From positions 877,980 to 941,979 of the forward strand of contig NW_027063627.1 in NCBI RefSeq assembly GCF_032884065.1: DNA of 64,000 bases. The letters are read 5' to 3'. This DNA is from Artemia franciscana. Its lineage: Eukaryota > Arthropoda > Branchiopoda > Anostraca > Artemiidae. The notes beneath the pieces were generated by a model that was not told the DNA's origin, did no database searches, and was given only the letters and a program-made list of their open reading frames with translations. Below, in pieces: positions 1-9,694 of this stretch. Both the position numbers and the translations under genes were made by a program. Each line of letters starts with the position of its first letter. Within the stretch, counting starts at the first letter, position 1.

Positions 1-1070
1 CATTTTTCCTTGGTAAAAGGTGGTTTAAGGGTTGTTAAGCCTCCTTACACTAACTCAGACTTTTGGTCGTTGTCTATAGCTTGATGTTGCCCCTCTTTGT
101 TCTCTAGGATCGTCAATTTAGTATTTGAGCCATCACGAACCTTACCTAAGTCTAGTTTGGCGGAGTCTAGTTTTCGGACCTTCAATCTTCCTTTAATTTT
201 ATCAGGACGTTACATTTACAGTCTTTCTATTTATGTGTTTTTTTTATTACGAACTATTTCCATTGTCGTGCTTCAAAATTTATTCTGTGTACATTTAAAG
301 TACCTAACTGGATTAGTTAAGCGTATTTTTTCAGTTAAAAGGAAAAAGTACATATTATTACATAGAAACAATTGTTATCAAATCAATGGCCCATCTCTTG
401 TCCTTCGTGCTATTTTTTTTTATTCGTTTTGCAGCTAAATCATCCAAGCTAGAGACTTGAAATTTTGTTAAAATAGTCTAAAAACCGATAAAATAGTACA
501 GAAATCTGTTTTAGATTCTAAGTCTTGCACCCAATAGGTTTCTAGCTATGAAAGAGCGGGAAGGGCATGAACAGCTCCAACACCTTGTATGTTCTGATTA
601 AGAATAGTCGTCCATTAGCTGAAACAGCTAAAATTAAAAACTTAATGCATAAAATTCTTCTACAAAAATGGTAAACCGAAAATGTCTAGGCCCAGCAGTC
701 ATTTAATGCGTAAAGTGCTTAGGAAAAAAAGATCCAGAAGATTAAAAACATTTTTCTGTAATTTTTTCGAAAATATTTTGTCCATTTATCAGTGAAAGAT
801 GGTTTAAACGACGTATGTTAAGGATTAAACTCAATTGTTCAACCTAAGTGTTCAAACCTAAACATTATTTTCTTTTAAAAACTACCATTGTCTATTCCTT
901 TCCATTTGCCCCTGTGTGAAAATGCAAGCTGATTAGTGACTATAAAAACCAACATTCCTTCTAGAATACTTAACTATGTAATAAAAAAAGGAAGAATATA
1001 TCCACTCGCTTTGTTTAAAACGTTAAAATTGAGTAACATTGTAAAATTAGTTTTAATTCTTGCATATTTC

Positions 1071-1073
<3 letters not shown>

Positions 1074-1156
<83 letters not shown>
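1074..1156. repeat. (TA)n microsatellite
   Basis: About 83 bp of pure TA. The same tract occurs at the matching place in the second copy of the duplication (32224-32311), so it predates the duplication. Confidence 0.97.
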
Positions 1157-1160
<4 letters not shown>

Positions 1161-1371
1161 AGGCCTCATGGAGTAAGGTTATTAAAAGTGAGAAATGTTC
1201 CCCATATGCCCTATTTTGTCTCTAACTAGATAATTTTGTCGATCATTACAAGCGCATGCTCTGTGTATATAATAGTTTTCTTCAGTCTTTTTATAAAAAT
1301 TATTTTATTATAAGTTAAGCTCACGTACAGCCTGCAGTAATGTCTGATATTCGTAGGGCCTTAAAGTAAAT

Positions 1372-2795
1372 TAAGCGTTCAACTAGCCTTAATAGTGACA
1401 GCCTTTCTTACGGAAATATGGCTTATGATTGTCCTGCTCTACTTAACCATCTACAAATACTTTTCCAGTCTTGCCTAGCACATTCGCTTGTTCCTGGTAG
1501 TTTCCTTTGTGGGCGTGTAACGTCTATTCAAAAGAAAGGCAATGACCCCACCTCATGTGCAATTATCCTCCCTTTACACTATCGTGTTTTTAAGTAGATT
1601 GCTTGAACATTTATTACTACCAGAAATTGAGTGAGATTGTGATTTTACGCCTATACAGTTTGGTTTTCGGAAAAGTTTCGGTTGCTCCCATGCACATCAT
1701 GTTTTAATCTGACTCATGAAAGATGACGTAAAAACTAAAATGTCTTTATACTGTCTTACTGTTGACCTTTCTCCGGCTTTCGACAATATTTTGCAATCTC
1801 GAGCTTTATTTCCCCATGTGTCTTCAGGTGTTAATCCTTCTGTAATATGTTTATTGTCTTCCTGGTACTCAAAGTCTGAAATTCAAGTTACCTGGAATGG
1901 TCAAATACCTTACCCGGTAAAAATTAACAAGAAAGTTCGACAAGGTGCCATGTTGTCTTCTAGTATATTTAAATGTGTGCTTGCATCGTGCCTGCGTCCC
2001 CTTAAAATTTCTTTTTTTTACGGAAATATTGGTTTGTCTTATATTGCATATGCAGACCACTTTCTATTTGTTGCCTGAACTCGCCGTGGATTGCCTTCAA
2101 TCTATATATATATTAACCAATTAACTATCTAGGATTGGACTGTCAGTTAATCAGTCTAAATGTGACTTTATTTGCTTTAATAGCCCTTATGTGGTCGCTC
2201 CACTCTTTGCTTGGACAGCTGTTCTACTATGTTCTTCCTTTGTTATTTGGCTTAGTCTATGTTTCGGCCCAACACTTTCCACTACCAGTTCATCCCTAGT
2301 GAATCAAGCCATGAAAAACCTACATGTCGCTTACGGGAAAAAGTCTCCCGAACAAAATCCGTTACAAGCGCAACGGTTTGAGCATGATTTATAGCACTTA
2401 TTGCGCCCCTGTGCTTTTGTTTTTATCAAGCATGGCTCATCCATTTCGTAAGAAAGATCGCCAGACTCTACTTGCGGCTTATTTCAGATATTGGAAATTC
2501 TTCCTCCGGCTTCCTAGATGGCACCGAAACAGAAATGTCATTGCTCGATTTGGTTTAATAGACGTGCCTTCTCGGATTCGGTCTTCCAGTGATGATTTAT
2601 GTAAAAAGACTATCAAATTCGTTCACATTCACCAACCTCTGCAGCCTTTTTTCTCCATATTGATACTGGTTAATTAGTTTCTGTTTTCTTTGTTAGTTTG
2701 AATTTTTTCGTTGTTTATCGTTTTTGTTTTTGTTTATTTATAATACTCCGTACTTTGTGTTTTTTACATTTTTATGGGTAATAAAGTTCATTCAT
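1372..2795 (+). pseudogene. Decayed non-LTR retrotransposon reverse transcriptase (copy A)
   Basis: Translating in shifting frames gives a recognisable reverse transcriptase. A stretch reading SCLAHSLVPGSFLCGRVTSI is followed by a broken QFGFRKSFGCSHAHH region, a D-bearing motif A (LTVDLSPAFDNI), motif B (VRQGAMLSSSIF) and motif C as YADH instead of the catalytic YADD. A C-terminal region (YFRYWKFFLRLPRWHRNRNV) closely resembles the end of the element at 29307-31873, so both belong to the same group. The 3' end has an AATAAA followed by short TTCA repeats near 2783-2798. Stops and frameshifts plus the lost catalytic aspartate make it inactive. The clade is uncertain. Confidence 0.75.
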
Positions 2796-2799
2796 TCAT

Positions 2800-3104
2800 A
2801 CCGAATATTAAAAAGAATAAATAAGACAAATGATTCAAAGGCAACCACCCAGCACAAGTGCTCATCAGGAGAATAGATACTTGCCTATAGGGTTTCGGCA
2901 CTTTAAACTCCCTACCCAGGCAAGTGGCGTACCTACCATGAATTCCTTATGGTATCTCAGTGCTAGGTATCGCTCTCGAAATATATACCTATTAAAAAAA
3001 AAATTAAACCAACCAAATAACTCCAGAACTAACTTCTCCTACCTTGGTTTTGGTCCTCCTGCATTTATGTTAACCTGAATGATAATACCTATTAACTTTG
3101 TATA
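2800..3104. other. Flank of the Penelope-like element, non-coding
   Basis: These 300 bp are shared with 33810-34110. In copy B they continue without a break into the minus-strand Penelope-like reverse transcriptase, so they are probably its 3' non-coding part. I see no open frame that matches an endonuclease. A CTGATGAG string is visible on the minus strand; the reason it is not called a ribozyme is given under rejected items. Confidence 0.45.
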
Positions 3105-3246
3105 TTTATTTATTTTTATTTATTATTACGAATAGCGGTAAGCATTAATGCTTGTCGTAAAAACACAAAAACACAAAATCATAATACTAATCTAAAGTAA
3201 ATTGGTAATACAAATTAAACAGCAAAAACTTCTAAATAAAACAGCA

Positions 3247-5215
3247 CTACACAACAAAAGCGTCTAAATAAAAAGGCGTATTTACTAATGCACTCTCAAA
3301 ATTTTGAACACTCTCTGCCTCGACAACCTCCAAAGGCAAACCATTCCATGGTCCGGCAACTCTACTAACAAAAGATAATTGACCAATTTTTTTCAGTGGT
3401 TTTGGGGGATATAATTTATAATCATGCTGACGAGTAGAGTGATAATGGCTAAATTGAAAAAATAAATTTGGATCAACATCATCCACTCCTTTAATTATAC
3501 GAAATACATTTACAAGGTCATTGCGACGTCTACGAAACTTCAACGATGGGAGTTGAAGCCTACAAAGTCTCTGGGGATAAGAAAGGCGCTGAAGGTATGG
3601 GAACAATCTAGTGGCCCTTCTCTGAACCTTTTCTATCCTATGCTCATCCGTTAGACTTAATGGAAACCAAACAGAAGTATTATACTCAAGAAGAGGGTGG
3701 ACCATTGATTTGTATAGTAATAAGAAATTACGAAGGTTGAACCTACTAAAGCTTCTCCTTATAGACGATAAACGATAATTCGCATTCTTTACAATTTCCG
3801 AAACATGCTTATCAAATTTCAATTGGGTATCAAAGTAAACACCAAGGTCACGCTCTATTTCGTTAGAAGGGATTTGTATGCCAGACAGCTGGTAAGTATG
3901 CACAGGTGGGAGTTTACGAGCATAGTGTAGAACAACACACTTAGAAGGGTTTATGAACATGGACTTATATTCGCACCAATAAGTTAGAGAGTCAAGATCC
4001 TCCTGTAAAAGTTTCACATCGTTTTGGTCTCGTACTGGTAGATAAAGTTTTACATCATCCGCGAACATCTTGACAGTAGAATGCTGAACAGAGGAAGGCA
4101 GATCATTAATAAATAAACAAAATAAAATTGGACCCAGGCAGCTAACCTTGGGGACTCCGCTTAACACATCAATTGAGGATGACATAGCTTCACCAACAAC
4201 AACCTGCTGAGTTCGTCCATTTAGATAATCAGCAATAAATACAATTGTTTTTTTTACCCAATTTATAAGCTGCACATTTTTTAAGAAGGGTGGGTATTGA
4301 GATTTTGTCAAATGCCTTTGAGAAGTCGATGCAAATGCAGTCAAAGGGTATAGCTAAATCGGCAAAACGTTGAAAATCCAAAGTAACCTCAAGAAGCTGA
4401 GTATTACAAGACCTATTTTTTCGGAAACCATGCTGAGCAGAATTCCAAAGATGATTTCCGTCAAAATACTTTTGAACGCGTGAAACAATCAACTTTTCCA
4501 TCACTCGGAAAAAAATAGACGTGATTGAAATTGGCCGATAGTTTTTAAAATCTGACCTGGAGCCACTTTTGTGAAGCGGCTTTACCAAGGCCTTCTTCCA
4601 CCCTGACGGACACAGACCATGCGCCAAAGATAGGTTAAATATATAGGTAAGTGGTTCTGCAATTTCATGAGCAATTTGTATTATCATTACGTTCGGTAAA
4701 CCGTCTATATTCGGCGCTTTAGACGTATCCAATTTTATAAGAATAGTATAAACTTCAGTCAATGAGAAACCTGAATCATCAAATGGAACAAGAATGTCTG
4801 GCGACGTAATCGACTCTACTTGAGATGCAAAATTAGCTTCATTTGAATGAATTGGCTGTGTTTTAACAAAAAATGAAGAAAAAATTTGGTTAAAAATAAG
4901 AGCCTTCTCAGAATCACTATCAATCTTTTGGTGTGTATCCTGATGTGTGAACGTAGATGAAGATGGTGCAAGGTTAGGCTTATTCCTATTTACATATTTC
5001 CAAAATATTATAGGTGATATGGTGCTTGAGTGAATAATACGCGACTCAAGCTCTTCACGATTAGCCCAAAGAAGCCGAGTGACCTTGTTTCTCGCTAGTG
5101 AATACGCTTGCCATTCACCTGAATCCTCTTGCAACTGAGTATCCAAATGCCCTTGTCTGACTGCTTTACTATGTCGTGACTCAATATAAGACCGCCAAAG
5201 ACTACTTTTTTTCAC
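3247..5215 (-). pseudogene. CR1-like reverse transcriptase (one frameshift)
   Basis: The minus strand encodes about 690 residues in two frames that overlap at 4229-4344. The first part (from 5215) contains the fingers region (DGLPNVMI, KPLHKSGSRSDFKNYRPIS, AQHGFRKNRSC) and motif A (CIDFSKAFDKI). The second part runs through motif B (LSGVPKVSCLGPILF), motif C (MFADDVKLYLP) and a C-terminal domain ending LDAFVV, with the stop near 3247. The catalytic FADD is intact. The only break is a +1 shift at a T8 run (4248-4255 on the plus strand), which could be an assembly error. With that corrected the polymerase domain looks complete. It would copy element RNA at a nicked target site. Confidence 0.85.
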
Positions 5216-5399
5216 GTATTGCTTGGAGTATGTATCTCGGAAGTTTAGGATTGTTTCTGCGACCGGAAAAATTCCTCACCAAAGGAACAAATTTATCCCT
5301 ACATTCCCTCAATACTTTTTTTACAAAATCAAACGCGGTGTCCGGAGAAACATGATTATTTTTTAGTTCATACATGATATTAATAGACGAAATAAATTG

Positions 5400-5950
5400 T
5401 CACATTGATTCATAATCGGCTTTAGCATAATCATGCCGATAAAACTCGAAACCTCTCTGTTGAGCATCAATATTCATGTAAATATCTAACACAACATGAT
5501 CACTTTTACCTAAAGGCGGACGGAAATCTACACTCAAAATATCATCGATTGACTTGGTAATAACCAGATCTAAAATCGATGGAATAGCATCATTCCTGGC
5601 TCGAGTTGGCCCAACAATATGTTGGTATAAGTACAGATCATCCAATCTATTTAAAAATTGCTGCTCATACGATGAAGTGGACATACTCGTACTATGCGCG
5701 CACTCCAATCTATCCAAGGTAAATCGAAGTCACCTAGAATAAGGAACTTTGAACTACAACCAACAAGACGAGAAATACACGCTAGAATATTGGCATTATT
5801 AACTGGACTCGATAAATTCACAGTAGGACTACGATAAAAAGCTGCAATACACATGTAAGTACTATGATAAGGCAATTTTAACATCAACCAAAAGACACTC
5901 CGACACTGAGTCTACTAACGAATCAACATTAGTCTGGTCTCTGTAGGTAG
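5400..5950 (-). pseudogene. CR1-like endonuclease, C-terminal two thirds
   Basis: Two minus-strand frames (5887-5651 and 5717-5400) carry the central and C-terminal APE-type endonuclease signatures: AAFYRSP, LILGDFDLPWIDW and PLGKSDHVVLDIYM. Reading further upstream gives text like DQTNVDSLVDSVSECLLVDV before the sequence is cut by the inserted RTE-like element. The N-terminal catalytic part is absent, so this copy could not nick DNA. It is the upstream half of the same polyprotein as the reverse transcriptase at 3247-5215. Confidence 0.75.
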
Positions 5951-7240
5951 CAAATTACTGAGTAATGTGATACTTTTTAGACTGAGACATGCTGTAGACA
6001 AAGTTTTAAGGGAAGAACAATGCGGTTTTAGAAAAGGTAGAGGATGTGTCGACCATGTTTTCACTCTTAGGTTAATAATTGAGAAGTCCCTTCGTTGTCA
6101 AACACCTTTGGTCCTTAGTTTTATCGATTATGAGCAAGCTTTCGATTCTGTTGATAGAACAGCGTTAACAAAGGTCTTATCGTTATATGGTATACCAGAA
6201 AAATACATTAAAGTGATTTGCGCTATGTACGAGAATAATACTGCTGCGGTTAAGGTAGGAAATGAGGTTAGCAACTGGTTTTGTATTAAATCAGGAGTTA
6301 AGCAGGGTTGTGTTCTATCTCCCTTTATATGGATCATTTTGATGGACTTCGTCTTAAGGAGCACAGGAAAGGCAATTGGAGACCATGGAATCAAATGGGG
6401 AGGAAGAACGCTCCTGGACTTAGATTATGCTGATGATTTAAGCATATTAGATGAAAGTGTGAGCAAAATGAATGAATTTTTAGAGGTTTTACGAGTTCAG
6501 GGTGCTAAAATAGGCTTGAAAATTAATGTTAAGAAGACTAAGTCACTAAGGTTAGGAATAAGTGAAGATGAACAGGTGACCTTAGGTAACGAAAAGATTG
6601 ATCAGGTTGGGAGCTTCAGTTACCTTGGTAGTATTATTAGTAAAGATGGTGGGAGCAGTGAAGATGTTAAAAGTAGAATAGCTAAAGCTCAGGGTGTTTT
6701 TTCACAGTTAAAAAAAGTTTGGAAGAATAGAAAGATAAGCCTACAAACCAAGATTAGAATATTGGAAGCTACAGTGATGACAGTGGTCAAATATGGCTCT
6801 GAAGCATGGACACTCCGAAAAGCAGATGAAAATTTACTAGATGTTTTCCAGAGAAATTGCCTACGGATTGTTCTGGGTACCCGGCTGACTGACCGTATTT
6901 CAAACAGTAGGTTGTACGAAAAGTGTGGTTCAATCCCGCTTTCTGGGGCTATAATGAAAGAAAGGTTGAGATGGCTAGGCCACGTTCTACGGATGAAGGA
7001 TGACAGATTACCGAAGATTGTCCTTTTTGGCCAACCGTCTGGGGCTACACGGAAAGCAGGTCGTCCTTGTCTGGGTTGGGAGGATGTCATAAATAAGGAT
7101 TTAAAGGAAATGGGAACTTCCTGGGAGGGTGTAAAGAGGGAGGCTTTAAATAGATTAGGTTGGAGGAGGAGCTTGCGTAGCTGTGTTGGCCTCAGGCGGC
7201 TTGGTGCTGCAGTGAGTTATTAGTAGTAGTAGTAGTAGTT
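5950..7240 (+). mobile_element. RTE-like non-LTR retrotransposon, 5'-truncated, nested
   Basis: A plus-strand element lies inside the CR1-like element. It lacks the endonuclease and begins within the reverse transcriptase. It ends with a stop codon running directly into a (TAG)n tail at about 7221-7239. A very short 3' UTR and a trinucleotide tail are known for RTE-type elements. It interrupts the minus-strand ORF1, whose text stops at about 7241. Confidence 0.75.
5967..7223 (+). CDS. RTE-like reverse transcriptase, uninterrupted 418-residue fragment
   Basis: This is an uninterrupted frame with all central reverse transcriptase motifs: EEQCGFRKGRGCVDHVFTLR near the start, motif A FIDYEQAFDSVDR, motif B GVKQGCVLSPF and motif C YADD at residues 154-157. 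It is followed by the thumb region and a C-terminal domain containing RLRWLGHVLRM and GRPCLGWEDV. The first codon is only the point where the frame opens, because the element is 5'-truncated; there is no true start and no endonuclease. The lack of any stop over 1.25 kb suggests recent insertion. A short decayed relative lies at 59630-59935. Confidence 0.85.
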   Translation: MILFRLRHAVDKVLREEQCGFRKGRGCVDHVFTLRLIIEKSLRCQTPLVLSFIDYEQAFDSVDRTALTKVLSLYGIPEKYIKVICAMYENNTAAVKVGNEVSNWFCIKSGVKQGCVLSPFIWIILMDFVLRSTGKAIGDHGIKWGGRTLLDLDYADDLSILDESVSKMNEFLEVLRVQGAKIGLKINVKKTKSLRLGISEDEQVTLGNEKIDQVGSFSYLGSIISKDGGSSEDVKSRIAKAQGVFSQLKKVWKNRKISLQTKIRILEATVMTVVKYGSEAWTLRKADENLLDVFQRNCLRIVLGTRLTDRISNSRLYEKCGSIPLSGAIMKERLRWLGHVLRMKDDRLPKIVLFGQPSGATRKAGRPCLGWEDVINKDLKEMGTSWEGVKREALNRLGWRRSLRSCVGLRRLGAAVSY

Positions 7241-8110
7241 CAATCGTAGTACGATCATGAGAGACTTTGAACAAGGGGTATATACCTTTGATACTAGCAG
7301 TCTCGGACATCAGAAAGAAACAAGCTGTATCACGTTCTACCGGTGTCTTAAACATCAACTTTATAGGCCTGATCTTACCAGGCGTATGTTTACCAAGTCT
7401 AACTGAGTAGCTACATTTCGCAGGGCAAAGTACAAGTAGCTTGTCGTTGAAAAATTTGCAATCGGTCTCATTTTGTTGTCTACGAGATGACAAAGTAGCG
7501 TCTTCAGCTAAACCAAACACGATCAGTTTTTTTTTTGTTTTTCCACAATATCTGACACATAAAATGAGATTAAGTTTGAGCTACTGACACTGATTTCCTC
7601 GTCCTTTTTCACAAATTTTTCAGTTAGACTTTTTTCCAAGCTCTGACACTTCACTCCTATTAGGTTCTCGGTAAAATACTGGACGTCAGAAAGTGTGCAC
7701 TTATTTTTCAGGTAATTCTCGATTTCAGCTACTTTCCCTTGGATAGGTTTTAATAAAACGCAGAACTTATCCTCCATCGCCTTAAATGACCTTTGAATTT
7801 CACCCCTCAAAATATCTTTAATTTCTGCAGATGTCAGCCCTTGGTTGATCGTGTTTTTCTTTTGTTTACATACAGGGCAGAACCAAAGTGACCCGAGCCT
7901 CCGAATAATTTTTGTGAATAAGTTGTATTCCGGCTCTGTCATTTCCAAGCATACGATGCATACCCAGGATTCGCATGAGTCGCAAAGCAATGCAAAATCG
8001 TCTTCTTGCAATTTGGAGTCACAACCTTTGCACTCATCAACACCTTTTTTGGGCGAATGTCTTGGTCTTTTTTGGGCAACTGTGTTAGACGATCCTTTAT
8101 TTTTTTCCAT
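7241..8110 (-). pseudogene. CR1-like ORF1 protein with PHD-type zinc finger
   Basis: The minus-strand frame starts at 8110 and runs 195 residues. It then shifts frame at a T10 run (7527-7536) and continues with LIVFGLAEDATLSSRRQQNE through RLGKHTPGKIRPIKLMF until the inserted element cuts it. Residues C27, C30, C43, C46, C51, C54, C78 and C81 have PHD-like spacing; the usual histidine position holds C51, making it a C4-C-C3 variant. A basic N-terminus (KRPRHSPKK) precedes it and a coiled-coil-like middle follows. ORF1 proteins of this group bind element RNA; a PHD finger could dock on histone tails (inference). Confidence 0.75.
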
Positions 8111-8292
8111 AACTCAATCATTCTAATAGTGACAACAGTGCGCGCGCGCTAATTTTGAAACCAAGCGTGCACGTGGGCTAATTAAAACAAGGTCAAACAA
8201 AATAGTCCTTAAATAATAAGATTGACCTTAAAAATGCGAGTTAGGGTAATACACCACTCTATAGGGTCACTTATTAGCAAAGCAGGTAAGCA

Positions 8293-8960
8293 GATTAATA
8301 CTGAATAACTGTTAAAATTTTTGACTATTATCATATCATCTCCATCGATGCAAGTGTAACCTAAATAAAATTCAAGGAAATGAATCCAAATTAAGACCTT
8401 CTGAGAGTACAACATATGCAAAATCCTCCGGAAATCCACTGTCAAAAATTAGGGACACGACAAACTCAATAACAAAGAAAATCAAAATCCACCAAAGATT
8501 TAGCTAAGTATTTCAAGATATTTCTTTTGGTATTTATTTAAAAGTTCGTTATAATAAAAATTAAATTTTTTAAATTGCCAAGTTAATTTATTTGCAGAAA
8601 AACCTCTTAAAATCAATTTTTGGCTTAAAATTTTACATCTATTTATAAAATCAATATAAATACTAATAATCCTTGCATATCTAAGTAACTCCGAGTACAA
8701 TGCTGAATATGTGATATTTGAGTGTATGTTACTTTCAGGGAACGGGAAATTAGTCACTTCAAAATCAAAATCATCCGTTTTATTATACATTTTAAAACCT
8801 AATTTATTATTATCGGAAATATTTATATTCAAATCTAAGAAATGATCTTGTAGACCAGTGCCATGACTAGGTTCAAGAGTAAACTATGATGGATATATAT
8901 TCTTAGAAATATCAATAAATTTATTACAATTTAAAACCAAAATATCATCTAATATCTTTT
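8293..8960 (-). pseudogene. Penelope-like reverse transcriptase, C-terminal fragment (copy A)
   Basis: The minus strand encodes the region after the catalytic motif: FLDLNINISDNNKLGFKMYN, then DDFDFEVTNFPFPESNIHSN and a LLRYARI segment, ending near 8500. This pattern (a KMYNK-DDF box, NFP-PESNI, then RYARI) matches my memory of an invertebrate reverse transcriptase group with a GIPMG...ADLF motif; I place it near Penelope-like elements with low certainty. The upstream part is deleted here but present in copy B (34728-34991). The frame from 8832 to 8500 is open; an in-frame stop precedes it. Confidence 0.6.
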
Positions 8961-9694
8961 ATTATTTGACAAAACATGCAGGCAAATTCTGAAATTTTCT
9001 GCTCCTAAGAGAGTATCTGATTTTATATTTTCAGTAAATTACTATTTTTTAACTACTTACCACCACGGGTCAACGCATTAGTTACTTTCTGTTCATTTTC
9101 CTTTCAATAAGTTTTTCTGTAAAAAATATTAACCATAAAATTATAAATTTAAATGTGTTCCATAATATTTTTGATTATATTTAATTTATTATGTTTAAAT
9201 TTATTATTTTCCTTACATTTATATTATGATTATGTTTATATTTTCAATAATATTTATATATTTACATAAAATTACAATTAAAATGTTTTTGGGAATTGAA
9301 TATATTTTGTAAGAAAATGAAAGGGTAGTTATGCCAGAAATATGTCGAAGGGTGCCAAATTATCAACGCATTTTTCAGCTTATTTGTCCTGTTGGTTGTT
9401 AAAGGGAGGTGCTACCCCTATCACTCTTTTAGGATTTGGGATAAGTTTCAATAGTTTGTAACAGAGAAATAAAAACTTTGTTTATATCACAGATTTGTTT
9501 CTCAGAAATAATTCTATTATTTTGAAGAAAATTCAGACGATTCTGGAGAAAATTTTGATTCATGTTGCTTATTGAATGGGATGGTTAACAGATGAAATAT
9601 AGAGAGAAAATGGTCATAACACCCAAACAAAGCAGTGGAAAAAAACAAATGATATAAATTCGGCGTTTAGTATCTTTCTTATTATAGTTTTTAA
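8961..9694. other. Non-coding AT-rich block shared with 25730-26450
   Basis: No gene is visible. The same text, slightly diverged, follows the Penelope-like fragment at 25730-26450, so the fragment, this block and the start of the old Helitron were duplicated together. Confidence 0.7.

Larger units (their letters stand above)
1..3104. repeat. Segmental duplication 1, copy A (left part)
   Basis: This block is collinear with 28602-34110: the same opening text, the same (TA)n tract, the same decayed retrotransposon and the same downstream 250 bp. Copy A is uninterrupted at position 713-714, where copy B carries a non-LTR insertion, and is itself interrupted after about 3104 where copy B is continuous. 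Bases 97-700 contain no convincing gene. The block resumes at about 8293. Confidence 0.85.
3105..8292 (-). mobile_element. Near full-length CR1-like non-LTR retrotransposon
   Basis: Read on the minus strand, the element has a GC-rich 5' leader (about 8292-8111), ORF1 with a PHD-type zinc finger, an endonuclease region, a reverse transcriptase and a 3' end made of ATAAATAAA-like repeats. Copy B of the surrounding duplication is continuous at the matching point (about 34116), which defines both edges to within a few bases. An RTE-like element is inserted between ORF1 and the endonuclease and has replaced the end of ORF1 and the endonuclease N-terminus. Assignment to the CR1 group rests on the PHD ORF1, the GDF-LPWIDW and GKSDH endonuclease motifs and the FADD reverse transcriptase motif. 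Confidence 0.82.

Noticed and set aside
2840..2990. Hammerhead-ribozyme-like text on the minus strand (CGAAAC followed by CTGATGAG with GTGC/GCAC flanks)
   Set aside because: Penelope-like elements can carry hammerheads, but the order is permuted, one extra base sits at the stem II junction and no stem I or U-H cleavage site can be formed. The duplicate (33850-33930) has GACA for GAAA.
4240..4260. Programmed frameshift in the CR1-like polymerase
   Set aside because: AAAAAAC is present in the A8 run, but a -1 slip leads into the wrong frame; the needed change is +1, so an indel is the better explanation.
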